From NCBI RefSeq assembly GCF_963677155.1, contig NZ_OY781884.1:3964501-4028500 (forward strand): 64,000 nucleotides of DNA, written 5' to 3'. Under the pieces are notes generated by a model. That model was not told the origin of the DNA, made no database searches, and worked only from the letters and a program-made list of their open reading frames with translations. The first letter of the stretch is position 1, and every line of letters begins with the position of its first letter. Position numbers and translations under genes: made by a program. The DNA is from an uncultured Draconibacterium sp. (GTDB taxonomy: Bacteria > Bacteroidota > Bacteroidia > Bacteroidales > Prolixibacteraceae). Shown piece after piece: positions 44,425 to 53,646 of the stretch.

Positions 44425-44487
44425 CTGATATTTTTGCTTCATATTGCCCTCGAATATCAGAATAAATGCAATAAAGTAAAATATCAG
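44425..44487 (+). promoter_or_regulatory. CTGATATT/AATATCAG sites before GH43
   Basis: CTGATATT (44425-44432) pairs with AATATCAG (44453-44460), and a third site AATATCAG lies at 44480-44487, 5 bases before the start codon. The first two are an 8-bp inverted repeat about 28 bases centre to centre. They are candidates for the hybrid sensor's DNA-binding sites. Confidence 0.4.
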
Positions 44488-44492
44488 TTATC

Positions 44493-45677
44493 ATGAAACC
44501 AATATCAAATCAATCTTTTTCTATTCTATTAATTTTAATTTGTGCCGCTTTGCTAACGGCATTCATTGGGTGCAACCCGAAAAAAGATTTACCACAGGGA
44601 TTTCAGAGTTTTAATCCGGGGCAAGCCTGGCCCGATGCCGACAGTGTGCACATAAACGCCCACGGAGGAGGAATTCTTTATTATAACGATACCTATTATT
44701 GGTTTGGCGAATACAAAAGCGAAAATACCAGTTCGGCCAGGGTGGGAGTGAATTGTTATTCTTCGAAAGATTTGTATAACTGGAAACCTGAAGGTGTTGT
44801 ATTGCCGGTAAGCGACAGTATTGGAAGCGATATTGAGAGCGGATGCGTAATGGAGCGTCCAAAGGTTATTTACAACGCTAAAACACAACAATTTGTATTG
44901 TATTTTCACCTGGAGCTGAAAGGACAGGGGTACAGTGCTGCACGTGTTGGTATTGCCGTAAGCGACAATGTTACCGGACCTTACACTTATTTGCATTCAT
45001 TGCGTCCGAATGCAGGAGTTTGGCCTCAGAACATGACTGAAGAGCAGAAAAACAGCAGTGTAACCCCGAATGATTTTGCCGATTGGAGGACGGATGAATG
45101 GATGCAGGCAGTTCACGATGGCTTATTTATCCGACGAGATTTTGAAGGAGGACAGATGGCGCGCGACATGACACTTTTTGTTGATGACGATGGAAAAGCC
45201 TATCATATTTATTCTTCGGAAGAAAACCTGACATTGCATATTGCCGAATTAAGCGATGACTACCTAAGTTACACCGGAAAATATATACGAGTGGCTCCTG
45301 GCGGTCACAACGAAGCGCCGGCCATTTTCAAAAAAGATGGGAAATATTTTATGATAACATCAGGCTGTACGGGCTGGGATCCCAACGCTGCCCGCATGTT
45401 TACAGCCAAATCGATATGGGGGCCTTGGGAGCAACATTCAAATCCTTGTGTTGGCGAGGATGCCAATCTGACTTTCCACTCGCAAAGTACATACGTTTTA
45501 CCTTTGGCCGGGAAAGACGATTCTTTTATTTTTATGGCCGATCGCTGGACGCCTAAAAAGCCAATCGAAGCAACCTACATTTGGTTGCCCATTCAATTTG
45601 AAAACGGATTACCTGTATTAAAATGGATGGACGAGTGGAACCTCAGCATTTTTGACGAAACAAATGAATTACGATAA
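44493..45677 (+). CDS. GH43-family glycosidase, lipoprotein
   Basis: This 394-residue enzyme has a lipoprotein signal (LTAFIGCNPKK) and a five-bladed beta propeller. GH43 features include the early AHGGGILYYNDTYYWFGEY, MERPKVIYN, RDMTLFVDDDGKAYHIYSSEENLTLHIAEL and GGHNEAPAIFKKDGKYFMITSGCTGW, where the E of NEAP is the usual catalytic acid. I think it belongs to the subfamily near GH43_34, with galactose- or arabinose-removing members. It is 9 bases upstream of GH2 in one operon. Confidence 0.85.
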   Translation: MKPISNQSFSILLILICAALLTAFIGCNPKKDLPQGFQSFNPGQAWPDADSVHINAHGGGILYYNDTYYWFGEYKSENTSSARVGVNCYSSKDLYNWKPEGVVLPVSDSIGSDIESGCVMERPKVIYNAKTQQFVLYFHLELKGQGYSAARVGIAVSDNVTGPYTYLHSLRPNAGVWPQNMTEEQKNSSVTPNDFADWRTDEWMQAVHDGLFIRRDFEGGQMARDMTLFVDDDGKAYHIYSSEENLTLHIAELSDDYLSYTGKYIRVAPGGHNEAPAIFKKDGKYFMITSGCTGWDPNAARMFTAKSIWGPWEQHSNPCVGEDANLTFHSQSTYVLPLAGKDDSFIFMADRWTPKKPIEATYIWLPIQFENGLPVLKWMDEWNLSIFDETNELR

Positions 45678-45686
45678 ATAGAAATA

Positions 45687-47495
45687 ATGAAAAAATTAGC
45701 AGTATTTGCATTGCTCCTGTTGCCATTTATTGGTTTGGCTCAGGATGCTTTTATTCAGAATACCAACGGACGAGAATTTACCAGCTTGAACGGTAAGTGG
45801 AAATATGTACTTGATCCTTACGAACAGGGGCAGATTGGCTTTATGCCTGTTTATAAGAATGTAAAACAAAAAGACAAATCAGATCGGGTTGAATACAGTT
45901 TCGACGATGCTCAAACACTTTGGGTTCCAGGTGCCTGGGATGCACAAAAACCTGAGCTTGCCTACTACGAAGGAAGTATCTGGTACCGCAAAACCTTTGA
46001 TAAAACAGACCTTTCGAACGATAAACGTTATTTTGTGTATGTTGGTGCGGCCAATTATATAAGTACAGTAACATTAAACGGAGAAGTGCTGGGCGTTCAT
46101 GAAGGTGGATTTACGCCTTTTGCTTTCGAAATCACAGACTTGCTCAAGGAGAAGGATAATTTTCTGATAATCGGAGTAAACAACAGCCGCCGAAAAGGTG
46201 GAATTCCGGCTCCGGTTACCGATTGGTTTAATCATGGCGGAATTACCCGTGATGTGAAATTGATCGAGGTTCCAAAAACTTTTGTAAGCAACTATTTTCT
46301 ATCCTTAGACAAAAATACACTTGATTCGAAAACCAAACAGATTAACGGAAAACTGGAATTGAACGGAAAGACTTTTCCCGATAAAGCGCGGATTGAAATT
46401 CCAGAATTAAAGGTTGACAAAGAAGTTGATGTTGCAGCCGACGGGACATGCAATTTTACCATCAGCATAAAAAATATAGAGTTGTGGTCGCCTAAAAATC
46501 CAAAATTGTACGAAGTTTCCATCTCGGCCGCGAATGATAAAGTAAGCGATCAAATAGGATTCAGAACAATTGAAACCGAAGGCAAAAAAATACTGCTGAA
46601 TGGAAAACAAATTTTCTTAAGAGGAATTTCGTTGCACGATGAAAATCCGCTTCGTGCCGACCGTGCAAATTCTGTAGAAGATGCAAAACTTGTTTTGGGC
46701 TGGGCAAAAGAATTGGGATGCAATTTTATTCGTTTGGCGCATTATCCGCATCAGGAGAATATTCTTCGCGAGGCGGATAAAATGGGCATTCTGCTTTGGG
46801 AAGAGTTGCCTTTGTACTGGGGCATCGATTGGAAAGATCAGGGAGTACTGCGAAAAGCAAAACAGCAGTATACTGAAGTGATCAACCGCGATTATAACCG
46901 CGCAAGTTCAATTATTTGGTCCATTGCAAACGAAACAACTCCATCTGATTCCCGCAATGCATTTTTGGGTGCGGTTGCCGATCATATTCGCTCTATCGAT
47001 AATACCCGTTTACTCTCAGCGGCATGTAAAAAAGATCAGCCCGGCGATGGAAACAAGGCAAAATATTATACCATTAACGACCCACTGATGAAGTATCTCG
47101 ACATTGTAAGTTTTAACGAATATTTGGGATGGTACGGTGGTTTACCCGACGAGTGTCGTGAGAAAGTTATTTCATCGGATGAAGACAAACCAATTATTGT
47201 CAGTGAATTTGGAGGCGGTGCATTGCAGGGATTTCATGCCGACAGTTTGACCCGCTGGAGCGAAGAATTTCAGGAATATTTGTACCATGAGAGCATTTCG
47301 ATGTTCGACAAAATCGATGGTTTAGCGGGAATGACGCCGTGGATTCTGGTAGACTTCATGTCGCCGCTGCGTCAGTTGCCCGGTGTTCAGGATGGCTGGA
47401 ACAGAAAAGGTTTGATTTCAGAAAAAGGATATAAAAAGAAAGCTTTTTTCGAATTGCAGAAGTATTACGAAAAGAAAGCAGTAGAATACGAGTAG
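45687..47495 (+). CDS. GH2-family beta-glucuronidase/beta-galactosidase-like enzyme
   Basis: This 602-residue secreted enzyme has a signal peptide (to about LAQDA), a sugar-binding domain (VPGAWDAQ, SIWYRKTF), an immunoglobulin-like middle and a TIM barrel. The acid/base Glu is in SIIWSIANETTP and the nucleophile Glu in IIVSEFGGGALQG. The KQIFLRGISLHDENPLR block is typical of GH2. Its length of about 600 residues matches beta-glucuronidases more than the longer LacZ type. In this locus it may remove glucuronic acid exposed by GH78. Confidence 0.88.
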   Translation: MKKLAVFALLLLPFIGLAQDAFIQNTNGREFTSLNGKWKYVLDPYEQGQIGFMPVYKNVKQKDKSDRVEYSFDDAQTLWVPGAWDAQKPELAYYEGSIWYRKTFDKTDLSNDKRYFVYVGAANYISTVTLNGEVLGVHEGGFTPFAFEITDLLKEKDNFLIIGVNNSRRKGGIPAPVTDWFNHGGITRDVKLIEVPKTFVSNYFLSLDKNTLDSKTKQINGKLELNGKTFPDKARIEIPELKVDKEVDVAADGTCNFTISIKNIELWSPKNPKLYEVSISAANDKVSDQIGFRTIETEGKKILLNGKQIFLRGISLHDENPLRADRANSVEDAKLVLGWAKELGCNFIRLAHYPHQENILREADKMGILLWEELPLYWGIDWKDQGVLRKAKQQYTEVINRDYNRASSIIWSIANETTPSDSRNAFLGAVADHIRSIDNTRLLSAACKKDQPGDGNKAKYYTINDPLMKYLDIVSFNEYLGWYGGLPDECREKVISSDEDKPIIVSEFGGGALQGFHADSLTRWSEEFQEYLYHESISMFDKIDGLAGMTPWILVDFMSPLRQLPGVQDGWNRKGLISEKGYKKKAFFELQKYYEKKAVEYE

Positions 47496-47530
47496 CTTTT
47501 TTGATATAAATTGATATTGAGTGTTTGAAA

Positions 47531-47563
47531 GCAGCAGCAGGAATTTCTTGTTGCTGTTTTTTA
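47531..47563 (+). terminator. terminator of the GH43-GH2 operon
   Basis: CAGCAGCA and TGTTGCTG form a stem with one G-T pair, followed by TTTTTTATT. Confidence 0.75.
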
Positions 47564-47658
47564 TTAGGTCTCTCAAAAATCAATAGCACAATTAGGTTTA
47601 AAGTTATTAGACTCACCCTGATTGTTCCTTCGACACAATCGTCCCTCTCTACTCGAAG

Positions 47659-49086
47659 CTACCCTTTATACACATCTTTTAAGAACTTCATTGCGACAAG
47701 GTATCCCTCATATTTAGTATTAAAGGTATCAAGTCCATTTTTCATTGATATGTAGCCTGGTGGGCCATGAGACTTATATCCGCTCCAGCCACTAAGCCGG
47801 GCTATTGCCCATGCACACCATGCTAAACTTCTGGAGGGATATGGGTTTTGTTGTTTTTTCGTTTTTCCTTCTATTTCATTTTTTAGTAATAACTCTATAA
47901 ACTCTATTTGCTGTTGGTTAAATATCAGTTCAGCGTTTAATGCTTCTTTCTTGTTGAGCGATAATTTAAGCACCATTATTGTTAATGCAACCTGAAGTGC
48001 CATAACAACCTGTTTCTTTAATGCAGCACCGGTTTCAAGCTGTGAGGCTTCAAGCTCAAAGCCTTTACTTTTCATTATTCTGAAGAGTTCTTCAATAAAC
48101 CACCTGTTACCGTACCACTCCAAACATTTCATTGCATGGTCAACCTCTGTTATTGGGTGCGTAGTCAATAACCTCCAAACTATTGGAGATTCTGCTCTGG
48201 GCACTGTCTTTGGCTGTTCACGGGCTTCAATAGCCCATAATTCAACATATTCAGGAAGATTCTTATCATGTAGTTTTTCTGGCCTTTTTATTTTAAGCTT
48301 TACATATTTTAAGGACATTTTTGCTGTCCGGGCTTTTCGTTTTTTATTTCCTTTAATTTCTAAATCGTAAACAGCTTTTTGTTCCTGTTGCGATAACTTT
48401 TCATAAAGTTTCACATCCTCTCCTGCCAATTTTCGGTTTATTCTTGAACGCACGAGCAAGTGTGTGCGTTCTTCTGGGATAAGGACAAACTCACTAAAAA
48501 TATCAGACTCCCTGTCTCCGATAACAGTTAACATTGGTGCTTTGTCTAAAACAGATTTTGTTTTTCGGGCGCTTTCAATCCAGCGGTATGATTCCTTTTC
48601 TGTGATATCTTGTTTCCAATAACTTCGTTCAAATTTATCTTGTTTGTCCCAGTTGCGGTTCCACAAATCAATGCTTGACAAGCCGATAGGCAGTTTATCC
48701 TTTTCGTTTATCACCAACATCGGATGGCAAAAGAAACCTGCATTATCATTTTTTGTTACCGGACCAATATCCTTGTCCTTTTTCCCAATCCGTTGTAGGT
48801 GGCTGGTAAAGTTAAACTCTGTTGTATCCTGGATACAAAGAAGATGAGTAGAACCTTGGTTGGCTTTACAATTAGAAACTACACCTTCTGTTAATTCAAA
48901 ATGGCTGAAACTATTATTCCCAAACATACGATATGCTCCTATCTTTTCGGTATTCGTTGTACAAAATTTATTGACAGTAACTTTACCGAAGGTAAGCATA
49001 TCTGACATAATTTTATTGGCTCGTTTTTCGATTCGGATATCTGGGAGAAATCCATCGAAGAACCTCTTAAACTCTCTGACTATCAC
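47659..49086 (-). CDS. IS4-family (IS50/Tn5-like) DDE transposase, copy 2
   Basis: This 475-residue protein is identical in sequence to the transposase at 3695-5122, including the catalytic aspartates, the Y-x2-R-x3-E-x6-K signature and the GTG start. Intact reading frames in both copies indicate a currently or very recently mobile element. It separates the GH43-GH2 operon from the fucose genes. Confidence 0.95.
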   Translation of the reverse strand: MIVREFKRFFDGFLPDIRIEKRANKIMSDMLTFGKVTVNKFCTTNTEKIGAYRMFGNNSFSHFELTEGVVSNCKANQGSTHLLCIQDTTEFNFTSHLQRIGKKDKDIGPVTKNDNAGFFCHPMLVINEKDKLPIGLSSIDLWNRNWDKQDKFERSYWKQDITEKESYRWIESARKTKSVLDKAPMLTVIGDRESDIFSEFVLIPEERTHLLVRSRINRKLAGEDVKLYEKLSQQEQKAVYDLEIKGNKKRKARTAKMSLKYVKLKIKRPEKLHDKNLPEYVELWAIEAREQPKTVPRAESPIVWRLLTTHPITEVDHAMKCLEWYGNRWFIEELFRIMKSKGFELEASQLETGAALKKQVVMALQVALTIMVLKLSLNKKEALNAELIFNQQQIEFIELLLKNEIEGKTKKQQNPYPSRSLAWCAWAIARLSGWSGYKSHGPPGYISMKNGLDTFNTKYEGYLVAMKFLKDVYKG

Positions 49087-49223
49087 GACTTTAAGATAGT
49101 GATAATTGTCAGAGCCTGCAAGATTAAAGCACTGTATTACTGATAGTTAGGCAATGTTTTATCAACAATAAAATGTTAGCTCAACAATAAATCAAAGAAC
49201 GTATATTTGTGTATAAAGGGTAG
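47659..49223 (-). mobile_element. IS4-family insertion sequence, copy 2 (1565 bp)
   Basis: The boundaries are CTACCC at 47659 and GGGTAG ending at 49223, equal to copy 1 in length and orientation, with no difference noticed by eye. The flanks CTACTCGAAG (47649-47658) and CTACTCGTAG (49224-49233) are a 10-bp target duplication with one mismatch. The insertion sits in the loop of a hairpin repeat, as in copy 1. The two copies are direct repeats 44 kb apart, so recombination between them could delete or duplicate the whole rhamnosidase/SusCD and 2-oxoacid dehydrogenase region. Confidence 0.95.
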
Positions 49224-49306
49224 CTACTCGTAGAGAGGGAATGAGGAAGAGTTCGACTAAAATAGTATTATTTTTATTTGTGATTCCGAAAAATCAAAAA
49301 TATTAT

Positions 49307-50218
49307 TCAGGAGCTCATTCCAAATTGCTTCTTATACCGCGCCGGAGAAATTCCGGTACTTTGTTTAAAAATCCGCGAAAAATGGTAGCGGTCGGCAAAA
49401 CCTGTTTTTTGTGCAATCTCGTCAATACTCAGGTTCGAGTGGTGAAGCATAATGCAGGCGCGGTCAATTCGTTTGTTACGAATATACTTTTGAACCGAAA
49501 CCCCAACTTCATTCGAAAAAAGCCGGATAAACGCATTGGTTGCCATTTTGGCTTTTTCGGCTAGAGTTGGATTACTCAAATCATCGGCTAAACTTCCTTC
49601 GATGTAACGTAAAATACTAATAATACGATGATCGTTTGAAATCAGGTTCCAGTTCGATTCAGGAAGATCTGAGAGGATATCGGTTATTAAAGATTTGATG
49701 ACTAAACTGGTGTGAAAACTAAAAGATTTGTTGTTATAGTTCAGGTGATCTTTTATCAATTTTAATTTCGTTAGAAGATGATCGGTAAGTTCAAAATTGA
49801 AAACTCCTGGCGATATATTATCGTACGGAAATCCAATGTTAAAATGAATAAAAAAGTGCAGAAGGTATGGTCTCGTGGACCGTTTTTGTTGATCGAAATC
49901 GGAAAATACCGGTCCGCCTGCAAAAGAATATCCTTCGTTCGGAATTATATTATTATACAAGCGGGTAGCATAGGATGTATTAGGAGCGATTAAAATAATT
50001 TGATTTGGCGTAAGCTTATGTTCTTTGTCGTTATAAATAACCTTTGCGCCTTCTTTGTTGTTGTGGTATATCCGCCAGTAGGGAAACGAAAGTTCGGTGT
50101 GTTCCCAGTTCTGAAGCCACCAGTGTCTACAGCAAAGTAGCTGGATGTTATAGTTTGGAAATAACTGAACGACATCAGAAGGGTCGCCTTTTTCGGGTTT
50201 TATTTTAGCCAGGTTCAT
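49307..50218 (-). CDS. AraC-family regulator of the fucose operon
   Basis: This protein of about 303 residues has an N-terminal cupin-type sugar-sensing domain (about 20-165, LTPNQIILIAPNTSY) and two C-terminal helix-turn-helix motifs (about 205-303: NPTLAEKAKMATNAFIRLFSNEVG, then SIDEIAQKTGFADRYHFSRIFKQSTG). It is transcribed divergently from fucI and is most simply its fucose- or rhamnose-responsive activator. The ATG at 50216-50218 is chosen over an upstream TTG. AraC proteins typically bind direct repeats, and such repeats lie in the shared promoter. Confidence 0.9.
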   Translation of the reverse strand: MNLAKIKPEKGDPSDVVQLFPNYNIQLLCCRHWWLQNWEHTELSFPYWRIYHNNKEGAKVIYNDKEHKLTPNQIILIAPNTSYATRLYNNIIPNEGYSFAGGPVFSDFDQQKRSTRPYLLHFFIHFNIGFPYDNISPGVFNFELTDHLLTKLKLIKDHLNYNNKSFSFHTSLVIKSLITDILSDLPESNWNLISNDHRIISILRYIEGSLADDLSNPTLAEKAKMATNAFIRLFSNEVGVSVQKYIRNKRIDRACIMLHHSNLSIDEIAQKTGFADRYHFSRIFKQSTGISPARYKKQFGMSS

Positions 50219-50278
50219 TTGTTTTGATGTTACAATCAGATACAAATGTAATAAAAATAGCCATTGCTTTTAGAGCGG

Positions 50279-50296
50279 CTTAGTGCTACCTTAGTG
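50279..50296 (+). promoter_or_regulatory. direct repeats, candidate AraC-type operator
   Basis: CTTAGTG occurs at 50279-50285 and 50290-50296, 11 bases apart (one helical turn), between the AraC gene and fucI. This spacing fits one two-motif AraC monomer. AGTGC/GCACT also forms an overlapping inverted repeat. Confidence 0.45.
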
Positions 50297-50342
50297 GGCA
50301 CTAAATAAATACAATAAACTTCAAAAATCTAAATAAAAAATT

Positions 50343-52130
50343 ATGGCTAACAGACTAATTGGCGACTTGCCCAAAGTAGGTATTCGTCCCGTTATCGACG
50401 GACGCGAACGTGGTGTTCGTGAATCGCTTGAACAACAAGTGATGACTCTTGCCCAAACAGCAGCAGCTTTTATCAGCGAACAATTACGATTTCCGAGTGG
50501 CGAAACTGTAGAATGTGTTATTGCCGACACCTGTATAGGAGGCGTGGCCGAAGCGGCCTTATGTGCTGAAAAATTCAGAAAAGAAGGCGTTGGTGTTTCG
50601 TTAACAGTTACGCCTTGCTGGTGTTACGGTACCGAGGTAATGGACACCGATCCGCTGCTACCCAAAGCCGTTTGGGGGTTTAACGGAACTGAGCGTCCGG
50701 GGGCCGTTTATCTGGCAGCTGCGTTGGCCGGATACACACAAAAAGGATTACCCGCTTTTGGAATTTATGGTCGCGATGTGCAGGATGCCGGCGACACAAC
50801 CATTCCTGAAGATGTAAAAGAAAAAATACTACGTTTTGTAAAATCGGGGCTGGCAGTGGCTCAAATGAAAGGAAAATCGTATCTGTCCATCGGATACAGT
50901 TCGATGGGAATTGCCGGATCGATGGTGGATCCCGGCTTCTTTCAAAAGTATTTGGGTATTCGCACCGAGTTTGTGGAATCGGTAGAAATTCTCAGACGAA
51001 TTGACGAAGGTATTTACGATGAGGAGGAGTACCAAAAAGCACTGGCCTGGACAAAAGAAAATTGCAAGGAAGGCAGAGATGTAAACAAACCGGAAGATCA
51101 GGCAGATGCTGCCCGAAAAGAAGCAGAGTGGGAAACAGTGGTTAAAATGACACTTATTTGCCGCGATATGATGATTGGTAACGAAAAGGTTGTTGCCAAA
51201 GGTTACCGCGAAGAAGGTTTGGGAAGAAACGCTATTTTGGGTGGTTTCCAGGGGCAGCGCCAGTGGACTGATTATAAACCAAATGCTGATTTTACTGAGG
51301 CCATTTTAAATTCCTCTTTCGATTGGAATGGTATTCGCCAGGCTTTTGTTTTTGCTACTGAAAACGATAGTTTAAATGGTGTGTCGATGTTGTTTGGGCA
51401 TTTGCTGAGCAATACCAGCCAGATTTTTTCTGATGTAAGAACATACTGGAGCCCGGATGCGGTTAAACGCGTTTGCGGAAAAGAATTAACCGGTTTGGCA
51501 AAAGGTGGAATTATTCACCTGATTAACTCCGGTTCAACAACGCTTGATGCAACGGCACAACAACGCGATGAAGAAGGAAAACCGGCTATGAAACCTTTCT
51601 GGGAGATTACCAAAGAAGAAGCGAAAAAGTGTTTGGATAATACGCTGTGGCCACAGGCAGAGCGAGGCTATTTCCGTGGCGGAGGTTATTCGTCGCAGTT
51701 TAAAACTGCCGGGCAAATGCCGGTTACCATGAGCCGTATAAACCTGGTTGACGGACTGGGACCGGTGCTTCAAATTGCTGAAGGTTGGACCGTTGAGCTT
51801 CCTGATGATATTCATGAAATTTTGGATGAGCGCACCAATCCAACCTGGCCAACAACCTGGTTTGTACCACGCACAAATGGCAAAGGGGCTTTTAAAGATG
51901 TGTACTCGGTAATGGCCAACTGGGGGGCAAACCACGGTGCAATTAGTTACGGGCATATTGGTGCCGACCTGATAACACTGGCTTCGATGTTGCGCATTCC
52001 GGTAAACATGCATAATGTTGATGAGGATAAAGTGTTCCGGCCAAGTGCATGGGCATCATTTGGCGAAAATAAAGAAGGTTCAGATTTCCGTGCCTGTGAA
52101 TCGTACGGGCCACTTTACGGTAAAAAATAG
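50343..52130 (+). CDS. fucI: L-fucose isomerase
   Basis: This 595-residue enzyme matches Escherichia coli FucI along its whole length from memory: [19 protein letters not shown] at the start, [25 protein letters not shown], and metal ligands in TENDSLNG (Glu), SDVRTYWSP (Asp) and NWGANHG (His). It converts L-fucose to L-fuculose (and D-arabinose to D-ribulose). It is first of three catabolic genes; the kinase starts 5 bases after its stop. The unusually good match leaves little doubt. Confidence 0.97.
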   Translation: MANRLIGDLPKVGIRPVIDGRERGVRESLEQQVMTLAQTAAAFISEQLRFPSGETVECVIADTCIGGVAEAALCAEKFRKEGVGVSLTVTPCWCYGTEVMDTDPLLPKAVWGFNGTERPGAVYLAAALAGYTQKGLPAFGIYGRDVQDAGDTTIPEDVKEKILRFVKSGLAVAQMKGKSYLSIGYSSMGIAGSMVDPGFFQKYLGIRTEFVESVEILRRIDEGIYDEEEYQKALAWTKENCKEGRDVNKPEDQADAARKEAEWETVVKMTLICRDMMIGNEKVVAKGYREEGLGRNAILGGFQGQRQWTDYKPNADFTEAILNSSFDWNGIRQAFVFATENDSLNGVSMLFGHLLSNTSQIFSDVRTYWSPDAVKRVCGKELTGLAKGGIIHLINSGSTTLDATAQQRDEEGKPAMKPFWEITKEEAKKCLDNTLWPQAERGYFRGGGYSSQFKTAGQMPVTMSRINLVDGLGPVLQIAEGWTVELPDDIHEILDERTNPTWPTTWFVPRTNGKGAFKDVYSVMANWGANHGAISYGHIGADLITLASMLRIPVNMHNVDEDKVFRPSAWASFGENKEGSDFRACESYGPLYGKK

Positions 52131-52135
52131 AGCTT

Positions 52136-53602
52136 ATGCCTGAAAAGGATTTAGCAATAGTATTCGATTGCGGAGCCACAAACCTGCGGGTGATCGCCAT
52201 GGATGTGCATGGCAAAATTGTGGCTTCGGAATCGACTGCAAACAATACAAGTCCCGATCCTGAATTTCCGGGTGGTGTAATTTGGGATATAGATGAAATG
52301 TGGGCAAAACTCTGTTCTGCTTCGCAAAACGTAATGGCTGAAATAGATACAAAACGCATTGCCGGAGTAACCGTTACAACTTTTGGTGTTGATGGTGCAT
52401 TTGTTAATAGGGAAGGGAAACTGCTTTCTCCGGTAATTTCGTGGCAATGTCAGCGAACAACGCCAGTTATGAATGAGATTGGGAAATATATTCCACTTGA
52501 AGAATTGTATTCCGAAGCCGGCACTTTTCCCTATGCCTTTAATACCATCAACAAAATGGTTTGGATGAAGGAAAGCAGGCCGGAGGTAATTGAAAAAGCT
52601 TATCGTTTTTTGTTTATCACTTCGCTGTTTATTTTTAAGTTAACGGGCGAATTGCGCAACGATGCTACCATGGCTGGTACTTCTATGCTTATGGATATGC
52701 AAAAGCAGCAACCCTCGGAGAAGATATTTGCCGCATTGAATATAGATCCTGCTATTTTAGGAGATATAGCTGAATCAGGCGAATGGGCCGGAGTCGTTCA
52801 TCAAAAGGCAGAAACAGAAACCGGGATTCCGGAAAATGTACCGGTGTTTTTTGGTGGGCACGATACACAATTTGCAGTTTTTGGCTCGGGAGCAAAAGAA
52901 AACGAACTGGTGCTGAGTAGCGGAACCTGGGAAATAATTATGGCGCGCAGTGCCGGATTCAAATCAACAGAAAAAGAACTGGCAGCACAGTTAACCACCG
53001 AGATGGATGCTGAAAAAGGCTTGTTTAATATTGGGCAGAATTATTTGGGCTCGGGAATCCTGGAGTGGTTTGCTAAAAACTTCTATTCGGAACTAAGTGG
53101 CGATGCTTTGTATGCCAAAATGATTTTTGATGCGGGAGCAGTTCAACCCGGAGAATCGTCGGTTTGGGTAAATCCATCGTTTTATGGCGAAGGCGGAATA
53201 AATAATTTTGGTGCAATAAACGGTTTAACGATAAATACAACACGAGGAGAAATATACCGGGCATTTCTTGAAAGCCTGGCGTATCGTTTGCGTTATGGCA
53301 TCGAAGCGTTGGAAAATGCCGGTGGTTTTAAAGCTGAAAAAATAATTTGTGTGGGTGGTGGATCAAAAAACTATCTTTGGAACCAATTGCGTGCCGATGT
53401 TTGCAATTTACCCATACAATTGGTCGATCAGAAAGAGACAACCGTTTTGGGTGCAGCCTTGTTTGTATTTGCCGGAAGTGGTGTGGCAAAATCGCCCGAA
53501 GAAGCCCGGCAGTTGGTGGATTATAATCCTAAAATGATTGAGCCATCGGAAAATCAAAAACTGTACGGGGAATTGTATCAGGTATTTAAAGAACGCATGT
53601 AA
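52136..53602 (+). CDS. fucK: L-fuculokinase
   Basis: This 488-residue FGGY-family sugar kinase resembles E. coli FucK: LAIVFDCGATNLRVIAMD at the start, VTTFGVDGAFV, ISWQCQRT, DATMAGTSMLMD, GGHDTQFAVFGSGA, LSSGTWEI and late VGGGSKNYLWNQL. It phosphorylates L-fuculose at O1 with ATP. It lies 5 bases after fucI, so the two are translationally coupled. Rhamnulokinase is the alternative, but motif agreement favours fuculose. Confidence 0.94.
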   Translation: MPEKDLAIVFDCGATNLRVIAMDVHGKIVASESTANNTSPDPEFPGGVIWDIDEMWAKLCSASQNVMAEIDTKRIAGVTVTTFGVDGAFVNREGKLLSPVISWQCQRTTPVMNEIGKYIPLEELYSEAGTFPYAFNTINKMVWMKESRPEVIEKAYRFLFITSLFIFKLTGELRNDATMAGTSMLMDMQKQQPSEKIFAALNIDPAILGDIAESGEWAGVVHQKAETETGIPENVPVFFGGHDTQFAVFGSGAKENELVLSSGTWEIIMARSAGFKSTEKELAAQLTTEMDAEKGLFNIGQNYLGSGILEWFAKNFYSELSGDALYAKMIFDAGAVQPGESSVWVNPSFYGEGGINNFGAINGLTINTTRGEIYRAFLESLAYRLRYGIEALENAGGFKAEKIICVGGGSKNYLWNQLRADVCNLPIQLVDQKETTVLGAALFVFAGSGVAKSPEEARQLVDYNPKMIEPSENQKLYGELYQVFKERM

Positions 53603-53646
53603 TACATTTAATTGAAGAGTTTAATAGCAAAACCTAATTATTAATT

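Larger units (their letters stand above)
47614..49242. repeat. hairpin repeat D, split by the second IS copy
   Basis: The left part reads CACCC, a GATTGT/ACAATC stem (47620-47640), then GTCCCTCTCTACTCG. After the IS it resumes with TAGAGAGGGAAT (49231-49242). Removing the IS restores an 8-bp stem CCCTCTCT/AGAGAGGG. The order CACC, stem 1, GT-CCTC stem 2, GAAT equals the left unit of repeat B, in the same orientation. Confidence 0.6.

Noticed and set aside
3695-49223. 44-kb composite transposon bounded by the two IS copies
   Set aside because: Each copy has its own target duplication, so they inserted independently.
52136-53602. Rhamnulokinase assignment
   Set aside because: Motifs along the whole protein agree better with fuculokinase, and the gene is coupled to fucI.
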